Source: a virus. Taken from it: a stretch of 31,802 nt of DNA. Under the pieces are notes generated by a model. It saw nothing but the letters and a program-made list of their open reading frames with translations. It made no database searches and had not been told where the DNA came from. The translations under genes and the position numbers were made by a program. This document shows, piece by piece, positions 1 to 7,314 of the stretch. The first letter of the stretch is position 1. Every line of letters begins with the position of its first letter. Where the stretch lies: positions 1 through 31,802 of IMG/VR virus record IMGVR_UViG_3300046323_000344, one strand, 5' to 3'.

Positions 1-9
1 CGTTATGCC

Positions 10-162
10 TCATTTTAAAGAACCATTGCGGTTAAAAAGAAAACAACGTAAAATCCAAAGTTTTAAACGATATCTTCTTTTTAATTTTACCCACCAATGA
101 TCTTTTTCCATATCGGTAAGCATTTTTTGAACTATTTTACTTTTGTAAATTCTTGGTTTCAT
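10..162 (-). CDS. Small basic hypothetical protein (50 aa)
   Basis: Open frame read on the minus strand from ATG at 162 to TGA at 10-12. It is rich in Lys, Arg and Trp (contains HWWVKLKRRYRLKLW), so it is strongly basic and could bind nucleic acid, but no family is recognised. It is the last gene visible in the leftward operon that starts near 1982. A 136-nt spacer separates it from the previous gene. Judged on frame, start and placement only. Confidence 0.45.
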   Translation of the reverse strand: MKPRIYKSKIVQKMLTDMEKDHWWVKLKRRYRLKLWILRCFLFNRNGSLK

Positions 163-298
163 AATATTAAATCAATATTATAGTTTTTGTCTTTCAATTC
201 CGAGTTTAACCGAAAGACTATGATTTATTTTCACGCAACAGACGTAAGAGCAAGCGACCGTTATATCCCAGCTTCGAGCAACTTTCTGGCGAAAGCTA
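163..298. other. Intergenic spacer in the leftward operon
   Basis: 136 nt between two leftward genes. The only structure seen is an imperfect hairpin, AGCTTCG (270-276) against CGAAAGCT (290-297), just after the stop of the upstream leftward gene. It has no T-run, so it is not a convincing terminator. No clear TAnnTTTG box was found on the minus strand here. Confidence 0.3.
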
Positions 299-496
299 CT
301 ATGTCTGTAATAATTTTACATTTTCGCAACGCTTCCAGTCTAAGTCATCGGCTCCATTGTCGTCAAAACTGGCAAGTTCATTTATTGCTATTATTCTTTC
401 TTCAAAACCAATAGAAACAATATCATATTCTTTTCCTTTATACTCACATTTCATTTGTCCTGTGAATCCTGTTTTGTCAAATTCTTCTATTGTCAT
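299..496 (-). CDS. Hypothetical protein (65 aa)
   Basis: Small acidic protein beginning MTIEEFDKTGF and containing a DDNGADDLDW stretch. No family recognised. Its start overlaps the end of the preceding leftward gene (477-632) by 20 nt, which is typical of translational coupling in this operon. It lies downstream of the ERF recombination gene on the same strand. Confidence 0.5.
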   Translation of the reverse strand: MTIEEFDKTGFTGQMKCEYKGKEYDIVSIGFEERIIAINELASFDDNGADDLDWKRCENVKLLQT

Positions 497-632
497 AATT
501 TAATTTTTCAATTATTTTCTCGTATTTTAAAATCAGCCTTTCGGTTTCTTTTAACTCTTTTTTCAAATCGTGAACTAAATTTTCCATGTGTTGACGTCGT
601 TTTAAATTCCTTATAATTTCTTTAGGCGTCAT
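477..632 (-). CDS. Small coiled-coil hypothetical protein (51 aa)
   Basis: ATG at 632, TGA at 477-479, minus strand. The product is almost entirely charged helix (for example LKKELKETERLILKYEK), consistent with a short coiled coil. It fits the gap between the 148-aa protein (stop at 637-639) and the 65-aa protein (start 496), leaving no intergenic space, which supports it as a real gene. Function unknown. Confidence 0.5.
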   Translation of the reverse strand: MTPKEIIRNLKRRQHMENLVHDLKKELKETERLILKYEKIIEKLNYDNRRI

Positions 633-636
633 AATT

Positions 637-1083
637 TTAAAATTTTATGTTGATGCTATCTTTTCTCGGGATGGTACCAACTTTAGGAACCTCATTCCCG
701 TAAGCATCTATAAACGATTGTTTTTGAGCTAATTTTAATAGTTCTATACGGGCGTTCAAATCCGCTTTTAATAAACAATATACCTCGTCTTCTTCATAGT
801 TAATCGAGTTACCACCGTTTACAGGCGTAAAATCAACTCCTAAAATAGATTGTTTTTCGGGTAATATATGTTTACGAAATTCAGTAACTGCACTCGATAC
901 AACCTCGTTTAAACGAACCAAATTAGCGCCAAACTCCATAATGTCAACATTACCGTTTTCAAGGACATTGTCTACCATACGTTTCCCAGTCATAACAGCT
1001 TCTTTTTTAGAAAACGAACTGTCATATAGAGAGGAAAATTGTTCCTCTCTAATATTCATAAATAACTCTTTACTTTGTCCCAT
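637..1083 (-). CDS. Hypothetical protein of the recombination operon (148 aa)
   Basis: The chosen start is ATG at 1083 (MGQSKELF), which overlaps the 3' end of the ERF gene by 14 nt; a GTG at 1101 in the same frame would add six residues. The middle is helical (MEFGANLVRLNEVV) and the C-terminal half contains GVDFTPVNGG and a DAYGNEVPKVG segment. I recognise no enzymatic motif. Its placement directly after the annealing protein suggests a recombination or replication accessory role, but that is inference from position only. Confidence 0.6.
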   Translation of the reverse strand: MGQSKELFMNIREEQFSSLYDSSFSKKEAVMTGKRMVDNVLENGNVDIMEFGANLVRLNEVVSSAVTEFRKHILPEKQSILGVDFTPVNGGNSINYEEDEVYCLLKADLNARIELLKLAQKQSFIDAYGNEVPKVGTIPRKDSINIKF

Positions 1084-1561
1084 AACTTTTTTCTTGTTCA
1101 CTTGTTAGACTATATTTCGTTTTAACCTGTTCGATCGTATAATTGCCTTCTTTGGCTCTCTTTAATATTTCGTCGTTTGCTTTAGGTTTTTGAACTGCTT
1201 TTTGTGCGTCGTCGTCCTCACTACCTATTCCACATATTGAACTTAACGAATACCTACGTGCGTAAGATATACCGCTACCGTAAGCCTGAGCATCGTTTTG
1301 CTTTGAACAAAAGATTTCCGCAAGACTTTCAAACACTTCACCCGATTCATGCATTAAAACTGTCTTAACAAAGTTTTTACCTTCGATATTAACAAGGGGT
1401 TGCAATAATACTATACCGTTGTTATTTAACGCTGGCACGATAGCCTCAAGAACATCGTTTAAACTTGAGTATTTATTCTTAAAAAAAGGATTTACAGACC
1501 CCTTTTTAGGAGTCTGCATTTCTTTTTGAGCCTTAACTAAGGCAATTGCCAAGTTTTTCAT
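1070..1561 (-). CDS. erf: ERF-family single-strand DNA annealing protein
   Basis: 163 aa. ERF-type recombinases anneal complementary single strands during phage recombination and replication. Family hallmarks are visible in order: an N-terminal helix (LAIALVKAQKEM), then FFKNKYSSLNDVLEAI, the NNGIVLLQP segment, VLMHESGEVF, and the signature GSGISYARRYSLSSICGI followed by an acidic EDDDA. The length is short but complete for the core domain, with a Lys-rich tail. It starts with an ATGA overlap on the 44-aa gene upstream and sits one gene from a possible SSB-like protein, as annealing proteins often do. Confidence 0.9.
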   Translation of the reverse strand: MKNLAIALVKAQKEMQTPKKGSVNPFFKNKYSSLNDVLEAIVPALNNNGIVLLQPLVNIEGKNFVKTVLMHESGEVFESLAEIFCSKQNDAQAYGSGISYARRYSLSSICGIGSEDDDAQKAVQKPKANDEILKRAKEGNYTIEQVKTKYSLTSEQEKSYGTK

Positions 1562-1692
1562 AAGTATTTTGTTAAAATTTCGTTTCGCTCTTTTATTTCC
1601 TCGTAAGTCAAACTTCCAAACATTGAAAGAATTTCCTCTAATTCAGCCAATCTAACTAAATCAGCTCTTAATTTTCTATTTTCCTCTTCCAT
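1558..1692 (-). CDS. Small helical hypothetical protein (44 aa)
   Basis: ATG at 1692, TGA at 1558-1560. A charged helical peptide starting MEEENRKLRADLVRL and ending ILTKYL. Its stop overlaps the ERF start codon (ATGA) and its start lies 2 nt after the stop of the upstream gene, so the frame fits the operon without gaps. Likely a real small protein; role unknown, possibly an accessory of the annealing protein. Confidence 0.5.
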   Translation of the reverse strand: MEEENRKLRADLVRLAELEEILSMFGSLTYEEIKERNEILTKYL

Positions 1693-1694
1693 GA

Positions 1695-1982
1695 TTAAAG
1701 AAGAAAATCTTCATCATTAGGTATTTCGTTCGACGCTACTGCATTAGTTTGAAAGTCACTAACCTTAAGGTTACCGAAGTAATTCTTTTCCTCTTTGGTA
1801 GCGTCTTTAAAAGTAGTTTGCAAGCTTGCATCGTTACCATACTGGTCTTTCTCATCATTTACCCATACGTTTAGGTTTAGGTATATCTTACCGTTTTTAG
1901 CTTTAGAGAAAGCTTTATTTCCTGCTTTAGCAAGTTCTAATAACTTAGAGAAGTCGATACTTCCATACAATAATTTTGACAT
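1695..1982 (-). CDS. Possible SSB-like phage protein (95 aa)
   Basis: First gene of the leftward operon. The middle has an alternating beta segment (GKIYLNLNVWVNDEKDQYGN) resembling small OB-like proteins. The protein ends in NDEDFLL, an acidic-hydrophobic tip that recalls the C-terminal tail by which bacterial SSB recruits partners. Neighbourhood with ERF supports a single-strand DNA role. The family is not firmly recognised, so the function is inference. A TAnnTTTG box lies 30 nt upstream of its ATG. Confidence 0.5.
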   Translation of the reverse strand: MSKLLYGSIDFSKLLELAKAGNKAFSKAKNGKIYLNLNVWVNDEKDQYGNDASLQTTFKDATKEEKNYFGNLKVSDFQTNAVASNEIPNDEDFLL

Positions 1983-2012
1983 AATTTTTTGTTTTAATGA
2001 TTAATAACTCTG

Positions 2013-2020
2013 CAAATGTA
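2013..2020 (-). promoter_or_regulatory. Leftward promoter -7 box (TACATTTG)
   Basis: Read on the minus strand this is TACATTTG, a perfect match to the Bacteroidota -7 consensus TAnnTTTG, followed by an AT-rich leader of 30 nt to the ATG at 1982. It would drive the recombination operon. No convincing -33 element could be assigned by eye. Confidence 0.6.
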
Positions 2021-2067
2021 TATATAAACTTTTGAATAAAAAAACTTTTTTATCTAAATTTAATAAC

Positions 2068-2075
2068 TATATTTG
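2068..2075 (+). promoter_or_regulatory. Rightward promoter -7 box (TATATTTG), probably leaderless
   Basis: TATATTTG matches TAnnTTTG and lies exactly 4 nt before the ATG at 2080. Initiation is normally a few nt downstream of this box, so transcription would start at or next to the start codon. It is back-to-back with the leftward box at 2013-2020, making 1983-2079 a divergent control region. Confidence 0.65.
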
Positions 2076-2079
2076 CAAC

Positions 2080-2319
2080 ATGGAACGAATTAATAGTAAT
2101 ATTTTATCGGAGTCAATTATAAGAACGTTAAATGATAAAGCTTGTTTTTTAGATAAAAACAATATTGTTTGGAAAGTTATAGACGGTAAATGGATAGGAA
2201 AAAGAAGTGTTTGGACTTTTGACTTTAGAGCCTGTTGGCTTGAAGATACCAATTTAGAAAATGTAAAATCTTGGTGGTGTGGTAAAGAGTCTAATTATAG
2301 AGAAATATTTAATAGATAA
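2080..2319 (+). CDS. Hypothetical early protein (79 aa)
   Basis: First gene of the rightward early operon. The start at 2080 (MERINSN) is preferred over an upstream in-frame ATG at 2032 because the promoter box at 2068-2075 would lie inside the longer frame. The product is Trp- and Cys-rich near the C-terminus (FRACWLEDTN, SWWCGKES). No family recognised; as the first early gene it could act on the host, but that is a guess. Confidence 0.55.
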   Translation: MERINSNILSESIIRTLNDKACFLDKNNIVWKVIDGKWIGKRSVWTFDFRACWLEDTNLENVKSWWCGKESNYREIFNR

Positions 2320-2327
2320 TAAATAAT

Positions 2328-2504
2328 ATGAAGCAAATTGAGATTATTCAGAAAAAATGCAAGGACTACGACCTTAACGTATATGAGGTGTTAAGAGAGG
2401 CTAAAGTACCCAGTAACACGGTATTCAATTGGTCCAAGAAAAACCCGAAGCCGTTTGACACATTAGAAAAAATTAATAAAGCAATTGAAAAACTAAAAAA
2501 ATGA
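2328..2504 (+). CDS. Small helix-turn-helix protein (58 aa)
   Basis: ATG at 2328, TGA at 2502-2504 overlapping the next ATG (ATGA). The sequence VYEVLREAKVPSNTVFNW followed by a helix LEKINKAIEKLKK has the layout of a minimal Cro/CI-type HTH: helix, turn, recognition helix with SNTVFNW, then the 'kI..al' helix. It may be a transcriptional regulator of the divergent control region. The HTH call is from pattern only; no match was computed. Confidence 0.55.
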   Translation: MKQIEIIQKKCKDYDLNVYEVLREAKVPSNTVFNWSKKNPKPFDTLEKINKAIEKLKK

Positions 2505-2713
2505 GTGAAGACCAACTTAAGGATGTTATAGTCCAAACTGAAACGTTTAAAGCGTTTCCAATTTTCAAACAGTCGCTAATTTTGAAAAGAAAAAATCTAA
2601 CACACTTATTAGACTTATTAGGACAGGCTGATAGATTAGGAATAGGGTATTTAAAGCAAAATCCATATTTAATGAGAAGCGATTTTGAATTGATTAAAGA
2701 GATATTAAAATGA
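2501..2713 (+). CDS. Hypothetical protein (70 aa)
   Basis: Small, mostly helical protein (MSEDQLKDVIVQ...), coupled by ATGA to the HTH gene upstream and overlapping the next gene by 4 nt. No motif recognised. Confidence 0.5.
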   Translation: MSEDQLKDVIVQTETFKAFPIFKQSLILKRKNLTHLLDLLGQADRLGIGYLKQNPYLMRSDFELIKEILK

Positions 2714-3009
2714 AATACAAGCAGATTGAAGTGATTGAAACGCTACGTAAACATCCAACAAGCCCATTATGGAATAAAGTTATAAGTAACTGGACTGATG
2801 AAGATAAAAAAGAATATTTAAAGCTGAAATACGGTATCGTAACAACAAAAAAGAAAAATCTTTCCGATAAAAAAGTAGTTAGAATTTCAGACGGTACAAT
2901 ATACAGTTCGATAAGCGAATGTGCTAAAATGAATAATATTATATACCAAGTCGTATATAATAATGTTATTGGATCAATTGTTAAACCTAATTTTAAATAT
3001 TATGAATAA
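2710..3009 (+). CDS. Small protein with NUMOD1-like DNA-binding segment (99 aa)
   Basis: The N-terminal half is basic and helical. The C-terminal segment KVVRISDGTIYSSISECA followed by KMNNIIYQVVYNNV resembles NUMOD1, the small DNA-binding repeat found at the ends of homing endonucleases. No nuclease motif (GIY-YIG or HNH) is present in the frame, so this may be a stand-alone DNA-binding protein or the remnant of a homing endonuclease. It is coupled to both neighbours by short overlaps. Confidence 0.5.
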   Translation: MKYKQIEVIETLRKHPTSPLWNKVISNWTDEDKKEYLKLKYGIVTTKKKNLSDKKVVRISDGTIYSSISECAKMNNIIYQVVYNNVIGSIVKPNFKYYE

Positions 3010-3475
3010 AAATGAAGCTGCTAAACTAATAGCAAACAAAACACACGCAATTTTTAATGATAATAATGATTATGAATTGCTCAGAGAAATTTTATCTTTA
3101 GCTTTCCCTGATGATGATTGTACTGAAGATTATAATTTTTATGCCGATGAATTTGATGAAAAAACATACTGCTGTAATAGAAATACTCAAGGGCAATGGG
3201 CAAATATAGGTGGTTATATAGCTGATTTAGAAGTTATAAATTTATCGGGTATTGACCATGCTTACTACGATAATTCCAAAGGATCTATCTATCAATTTTG
3301 CGAGAATCAAAAGCTGAATGCTTGGGAATTTGAAATTATAAAAAGAGTGGTTAGATGCAGGAAAAAAGGAGAATTTATTTCAGATTTAGAAAAGACTATA
3401 AAAGTAATTGAGATATATTTAAGCGAACAAAAGCACTTATATAAAAATCAATACGAAAAGTTAAATGGAAAATAA
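3002..3475 (+). CDS. Hypothetical protein (157 aa)
   Basis: Start chosen at the ATG at 3002 (MNKNEAAKLIANKTHA), overlapping the previous stop by 8 nt; an upstream in-frame start at 2963 would overlap 47 nt. The product is acidic in the middle (FPDDDCTEDYNF), with a C-terminal helical region. No family recognised. Confidence 0.55.
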   Translation: MNKNEAAKLIANKTHAIFNDNNDYELLREILSLAFPDDDCTEDYNFYADEFDEKTYCCNRNTQGQWANIGGYIADLEVINLSGIDHAYYDNSKGSIYQFCENQKLNAWEFEIIKRVVRCRKKGEFISDLEKTIKVIEIYLSEQKHLYKNQYEKLNGK

Positions 3476-3719
3476 AGCTTGTTTAGAATGTGAACAATTG
3501 TTTAATCATAAAAAAGAATGCTCGAATAATATGGATATAACTAAGTGTACCGGTATTAATTGCCCAATTAAAGAACAATGTAGACGCTTCACCGCTAAAG
3601 ATAGCGATAAAAACCAATCCTATTTTGCAGAACCACCGATTGAAAACGGCAAATGTGTTATGTACTGGGGGGTCGATAATGACGGGATTTTACAACAACT
3701 TAAAAATATAATGAAATGA
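3465..3719 (+). CDS. Cys-rich hypothetical protein (84 aa)
   Basis: Seven cysteines in 84 residues, including CLEC near the N-terminus and CTGINCPIKEQC, spaced as in metal-binding knuckles. It could bind zinc or an Fe-S cluster; the actual family is not recognised. It overlaps the preceding gene by 11 nt and the next by ATGA. Confidence 0.5.
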   Translation: MENKACLECEQLFNHKKECSNNMDITKCTGINCPIKEQCRRFTAKDSDKNQSYFAEPPIENGKCVMYWGVDNDGILQQLKNIMK

Positions 3720-3961
3720 AAAAGAAACAAATTAACATGCATAAGCTGTTTTGTCTTATGAGCCTTCTTCTCGAAAACTTAGATGAACTAAAAGTAACTA
3801 ATCCAAGAATGATACAATTAAAAGCCGATTTAACAGAAATGTGTGAGTTACTTAATGATGAATGCAAAGACACATACACGGTACAGAAAAGTACTTATTT
3901 CCAAGATATTTCAAATAAGATAAACACAATCATTCGTAAAAACTTTAATCCTGAAATGTAA
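3716..3961 (+). CDS. Hypothetical protein (81 aa)
   Basis: Helical protein (MSLLLENLDELKVTNPRM...) with a charged C-terminal part; no motif recognised. Linked to the neighbours by ATGA and TAATG overlaps, so it is translated as part of the early operon. Confidence 0.5.
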   Translation: MKKKQINMHKLFCLMSLLLENLDELKVTNPRMIQLKADLTEMCELLNDECKDTYTVQKSTYFQDISNKINTIIRKNFNPEM

Positions 3962-4167
3962 TGAAACAGACAAAACAAAAATCATTAATCGAAAGCACCG
4001 TCCAAACAATTATAGGCTTAGGTACGTCGATATTAATACAGGTGATACTATACCCTATATTAGGTATTCCAGTAACGTTCGCAGAAAATATAATAATAAC
4101 GTTGGTATTCTTTACGGTATCGATAGTAAGAGGGTATTTTGTTAGACGAATATTTGAAAAGATATGA
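3961..4167 (+). CDS. DUF7220-like membrane protein (68 aa)
   Basis: A short cytoplasmic N-terminus (KQTKQKSLIEST) is followed by two hydrophobic helices (about residues 15-36 and 41-58) and a basic C-terminus (RGYFVRRIFEKI). This layout, including SLIEST and the closing FVRRIFE, matches the DUF7220 family of small phage membrane proteins. Function in that family is unknown. Start codon overlaps the upstream stop (TAATG). Confidence 0.65.
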   Translation: MKQTKQKSLIESTVQTIIGLGTSILIQVILYPILGIPVTFAENIIITLVFFTVSIVRGYFVRRIFEKI

Positions 4168-4310
4168 AACAATCAAACTTAACACGAATTAAAAGAGTCT
4201 TAGAGTTCTATCGTAAACGTGGTACCAACTCAGAAATAGCTAATAATGTTTACAGAAAAATTTTAAATATAAAATATGAAATCTTTAATGACCATAGCGC
4301 AGGATTGTAA
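4164..4310 (+). CDS. Small basic hypothetical protein (48 aa)
   Basis: ATG at 4164 overlaps the previous TGA (ATGA); TAA at 4308-4310, 35 nt into the next gene. Sequence begins MKQSNLTRIKRVLEFYRKRG and contains TNSEIANNVYRKIL, basic and helical and perhaps a DNA-binding helix pair. The long overlap with the following frame lowers confidence. Confidence 0.4.
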   Translation: MKQSNLTRIKRVLEFYRKRGTNSEIANNVYRKILNIKYEIFNDHSAGL

Positions 4311-4494
4311 TATGCGATACAACGATCTAAAATCGAGTATTAAGAATCTAAATTTAGAACCTGCAAAAAGAGAGGGCAGGCGTATTTTCTTTGACAAAAT
4401 ACAAGAAGATTATATCCACCAAATACTATATTTTGAAGGAAAAATTACTGAAATAACTTTAGAATCGAAAATAAATTATGATAATAATATCTAA
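4276..4494 (+). CDS. Putative HTH DNA-binding protein (72 aa)
   Basis: The N-terminal half reads like a MerR/excisionase-type winged helix: MTIAQDCNMRYNDLKSSIKN, then a short strand with GRRIFFDKIQED. Last gene before the promoter at 4500-4507. Possible regulator; target unknown. Confidence 0.5.
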   Translation: MKSLMTIAQDCNMRYNDLKSSIKNLNLEPAKREGRRIFFDKIQEDYIHQILYFEGKITEITLESKINYDNNI

Positions 4495-4499
4495 TTGAT

Positions 4500-4507
4500 T
4501 ATCTTTG
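4500..4507 (+). promoter_or_regulatory. Promoter -7 box (TATCTTTG) in front of a folded leader
   Basis: TATCTTTG matches TAnnTTTG just after the stop of the upstream gene. The predicted transcript starts near 4512 and runs into the hairpins at 4520-4603 before reaching the gene at 4623, giving a leader of more than 100 nt. Confidence 0.5.
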
Positions 4508-4519
4508 CTGAGTAATTTA

Positions 4520-4603
4520 GTGAGATTTATTACAACCTAAAATATTATAAGAATCCGATACGGAAAGCGAAATCTCACATCACGCTGACTGTATCGGATT
4601 TTA
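4520..4603 (+). ncRNA. Structured leader or small RNA ending in a terminator-like hairpin
   Basis: AATCCGATAC (4552-4561) pairs with GTATCGGATT (4591-4600), a perfect 10-bp stem followed by T residues; inside it AGCG (4566-4569) can pair with CGCT (4583-4586). The loop also contains AAATCTCAC (4570-4578), the exact complement of GTGAGATTT (4520-4528), so an alternative or pseudoknot pairing exists. This may be an attenuator for the downstream genes or a free-standing RNA of about 90 nt. The structure is seen; the role is inferred. Confidence 0.45.
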
Positions 4604-4622
4604 CATTTTAAAAAAATAAATT

Positions 4623-4835
4623 ATGAAAGCATTTGAGTTAACAAAAACAAATTACGAGTTCGACACTCATAACGAATCAGGAGAATTTAAAGAATACATA
4701 GAATATGTATTTGAAGGTAAAAATACTATATACTTAGTATTCAAAAAAGGATTTACAAACGAAAATCCAATAAAACATATTAAAAAATATTATATGAGTA
4801 GAGGTTGGATTAAAGTTAAATTTTTTAAACAATAA
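4623..4835 (+). CDS. Hypothetical protein (70 aa)
   Basis: Begins MKAFELTKTNYEFDTH and reads as an alpha/beta small domain (EYIEYVFEGKNTIYLVF). Preceded by the folded leader at 4520-4603. No family recognised. Confidence 0.5.
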   Translation: MKAFELTKTNYEFDTHNESGEFKEYIEYVFEGKNTIYLVFKKGFTNENPIKHIKKYYMSRGWIKVKFFKQ

Positions 4836-4873
4836 TATTTAATTCCCAGCTATGGATTGATTAGCAAATAATT

Positions 4874-5071
4874 ATGAAAGAAGTACGTATAGAAATTTCA
4901 GAAATTAGAAGAATTGCTGGAATTGAAAAAGTTTCGATGAGTTTTGTTTTGAATGTTCAAAAATATTTAGAACAAAAAAGACAAAATGAATTATTTATTA
5001 GAGCAAATGTTATTTACGATGGTTACCCTTCGGCACTTGAAAAAATAGCTATGAATACTGAAAAACAATAA
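4874..5071 (+). CDS. Hypothetical protein (65 aa)
   Basis: MKEVRIEISEIRRIAGIEKV followed by a helix with KYLEQKRQNELF. It ends 2 nt before the primase-helicase and is presumably co-transcribed with it. No motif recognised. Confidence 0.5.
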   Translation: MKEVRIEISEIRRIAGIEKVSMSFVLNVQKYLEQKRQNELFIRANVIYDGYPSALEKIAMNTEKQ

Positions 5072-5073
5072 TT

Positions 5074-7314
5074 ATGGAAAATCATTATTTACAAAAATTA
5101 GCTGAATCAGGATTTTCAATTATACCATGTAATGAAAATAAAGCACCCTCTGGAGCTTGGAAAAAATATCAAACCGATGCAAGGACTAAATTAGAAGTTA
5201 AAAATCTAAATAGTACTAAGTATGGTATAGTTACAGGATATAATAACCTTGAGGTTATAGATATTGATTGTAAAACTTTGTCTACATTAAAAGAACAAAA
5301 AGAGTTTTGGGATGAATATTTAGGATTTTTAATGGACAATATCGATGACTTCGACAAAAAGTTTGTTATAAAAAAAACACTAAATAAAGGGTTTCATATT
5401 CTTTATAGATGCAAAAACATTCAGGGTAATACAAAAATTGCTAAATTAAAAGGAAGTACTGAAGCCTTAATAGAAAGCCGAGGGATTGGCGGTATGGTAA
5501 TAGCTTATGATGATACTTTAAGTAAAATAAACTATCACGAAATTAAAGAAATAAGCGAAGATGATAGAGAAATTCTTTGGAGTTGTTCAAGAACTTATAA
5601 CTATATTAATGAAGTTGCAATTGAACCTATAAAAAATAAAATTGAATTTCAAGAAAATGAAATAACCTGTTGGGATGACTTTAATGCTAAAACAGATATT
5701 TTCGACATTATAAATAATGATTTTACTATTGTTGCAAATCATAATAAAAAATATGTTGTAAAGCGTCACGGTTCTGCAAGCCCACATTCTGGGTATGTTT
5801 ATAAAGAAGATAATAGGCTATATCTTTTTAGTACTGGTACTATATATCCACATGAAAAACAAATAACTCCTTTCATTGCTTACGCATGGAAATACCATAA
5901 CGGAGATTTTTCTAATACAGCTAAAGACTTATATAACAAAGGTTTCGGTTCACGTTTAAAGTCTAAGATTAAAGAGCTAAAACAATCAATAGTACATGAA
6001 GATCCTAAAATAAATTCCAAAGACTTAGTATTCCCTATTGATATATTCCCTATTGATATACAAGAATATATATTGGAATGCAATTCTAAGTTAGATAGTA
6101 GCGTTGAATATATGGGTTGTTCTTTACTATGGTTAATTTCTGTTTGTATAGGAAATTCTATAAACGTTGAGGTAAAAAAAGGGTGGATTGAAAACTTAAC
6201 AGTTTGGATTTCAATTGTAGGTAAAGCAGGTTTAGGTAAAACTCCTTCAATATCTAATATAGTATTCCCATTAACTAAAATAAATGCTAAGGAAATAAAG
6301 AAGTATATTAAAGAAAGCGAAAAGTATGATTACTATATTAACCTACCTAAAAAGGAAAAAGACGAACATAGCGAAGTTAGTAAGCCTATTAAAACACAAT
6401 TCATTGCTAATGATATTACACTTGAGGCACTTGTTGATTTACATCAGGAAAGCGATAATGCAGTAGGAGTATTTAAAGATGAACTTGCAGGATGGCTTAA
6501 AGATATGAATAAATACCGTGAGGGTTCAGACCTTGAGTTTTGGCTTAGTACATGGAGTGGGAAATCAGTTAACCTAAACAGGTTAAGTAGGAAAGGTTCG
6601 TTTGTTGAAAAGCCTTTTATACCTGTTTTAGGGGGTATTCAACCGAGTATTTTTAATACTTTTTATACTGACGAAAATAAAGATAATGGATTCATGGATA
6701 GAATGTTATTGTGTTATCCTGATTTAAAAATTGATAAGTATAATGAAAACGAAATAAGCGACGAAATACTAACATGGTATAAGGAAACCGTTATTTCATT
6801 TTACGATACAATTAAGGGTATTATTAAACGTGATGATGAAGGCGAAATATTATCTTTAACGGCTAAATTTTCAGATGAAGCAAAAATAGAATGGAAGCGT
6901 ATGTTTAACGAGATGACAGATATACAGAACGATGAAGAGGAAAATGAGTATTTAAAATCGATGTTCCCGAAACAAAAATCATACGTCCCACGTTTTGCGT
7001 GTTTAATACATGTTTTTGATGAGTTTTTTACCGAAGGTGGTAATACATTACTAATTTCAAAAGATAGCGTCTTAAAAGCTGAAAAACTAAGTAAATATTT
7101 CATTGCTACGGCTAAAAAGATAAAAGTAAATTCAGTTGATGTTTCAAAACTGAAAAACACTATTACTGCTAATAAAGGTAAAAATGAAAAAGAAAAGTTA
7201 TTTGAGATATGGAAAGTCAACGGCAAATTTAATCGTAGTGAAACTGCTGAACTTTTAGGAATTTCACGCAGGAGTGTGCAAAGTTGGGTTAAAGAGTTTG
7301 AAATTGCACAGTAG
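5074..7314 (+). CDS. Bifunctional Prim-Pol primase / DUF3987 helicase
   Basis: 746 aa replication protein. The N-terminal Prim-Pol domain has GFSIIPCNENKAP, the metal-binding pair in VIDIDCK (D63, D65), GFH (106-108) and ESRGIGG (134-140). The C-terminal DUF3987 ATPase has Walker A GKAGLGKT (383-390), Walker B FKDELAGWL (D469, E470) and LGGIQPSIF near residue 530. A helix-turn-helix (AELLGISRRSVQSWVKEF) closes the protein. Together it should prime and unwind DNA at the phage origin. Its last codons already carry copies of the repeats in the downstream origin-like region, so the HTH may recognise them. Confidence 0.9.
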   Translation: MENHYLQKLAESGFSIIPCNENKAPSGAWKKYQTDARTKLEVKNLNSTKYGIVTGYNNLEVIDIDCKTLSTLKEQKEFWDEYLGFLMDNIDDFDKKFVIKKTLNKGFHILYRCKNIQGNTKIAKLKGSTEALIESRGIGGMVIAYDDTLSKINYHEIKEISEDDREILWSCSRTYNYINEVAIEPIKNKIEFQENEITCWDDFNAKTDIFDIINNDFTIVANHNKKYVVKRHGSASPHSGYVYKEDNRLYLFSTGTIYPHEKQITPFIAYAWKYHNGDFSNTAKDLYNKGFGSRLKSKIKELKQSIVHEDPKINSKDLVFPIDIFPIDIQEYILECNSKLDSSVEYMGCSLLWLISVCIGNSINVEVKKGWIENLTVWISIVGKAGLGKTPSISNIVFPLTKINAKEIKKYIKESEKYDYYINLPKKEKDEHSEVSKPIKTQFIANDITLEALVDLHQESDNAVGVFKDELAGWLKDMNKYREGSDLEFWLSTWSGKSVNLNRLSRKGSFVEKPFIPVLGGIQPSIFNTFYTDENKDNGFMDRMLLCYPDLKIDKYNENEISDEILTWYKETVISFYDTIKGIIKRDDEGEILSLTAKFSDEAKIEWKRMFNEMTDIQNDEEENEYLKSMFPKQKSYVPRFACLIHVFDEFFTEGGNTLLISKDSVLKAEKLSKYFIATAKKIKVNSVDVSKLKNTITANKGKNEKEKLFEIWKVNGKFNRSETAELLGISRRSVQSWVKEFEIAQ

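Noticed and set aside
187-414. 75-aa plus-strand frame at the left edge
   Set aside because: Overlaps a better minus-strand gene (299-496) and has low-complexity Leu/Phe content.
2032-2079. Longer version of the first early gene from ATG 2032
   Set aside because: The extra 16 codons lie over the -7 promoter box and the divergent control region.
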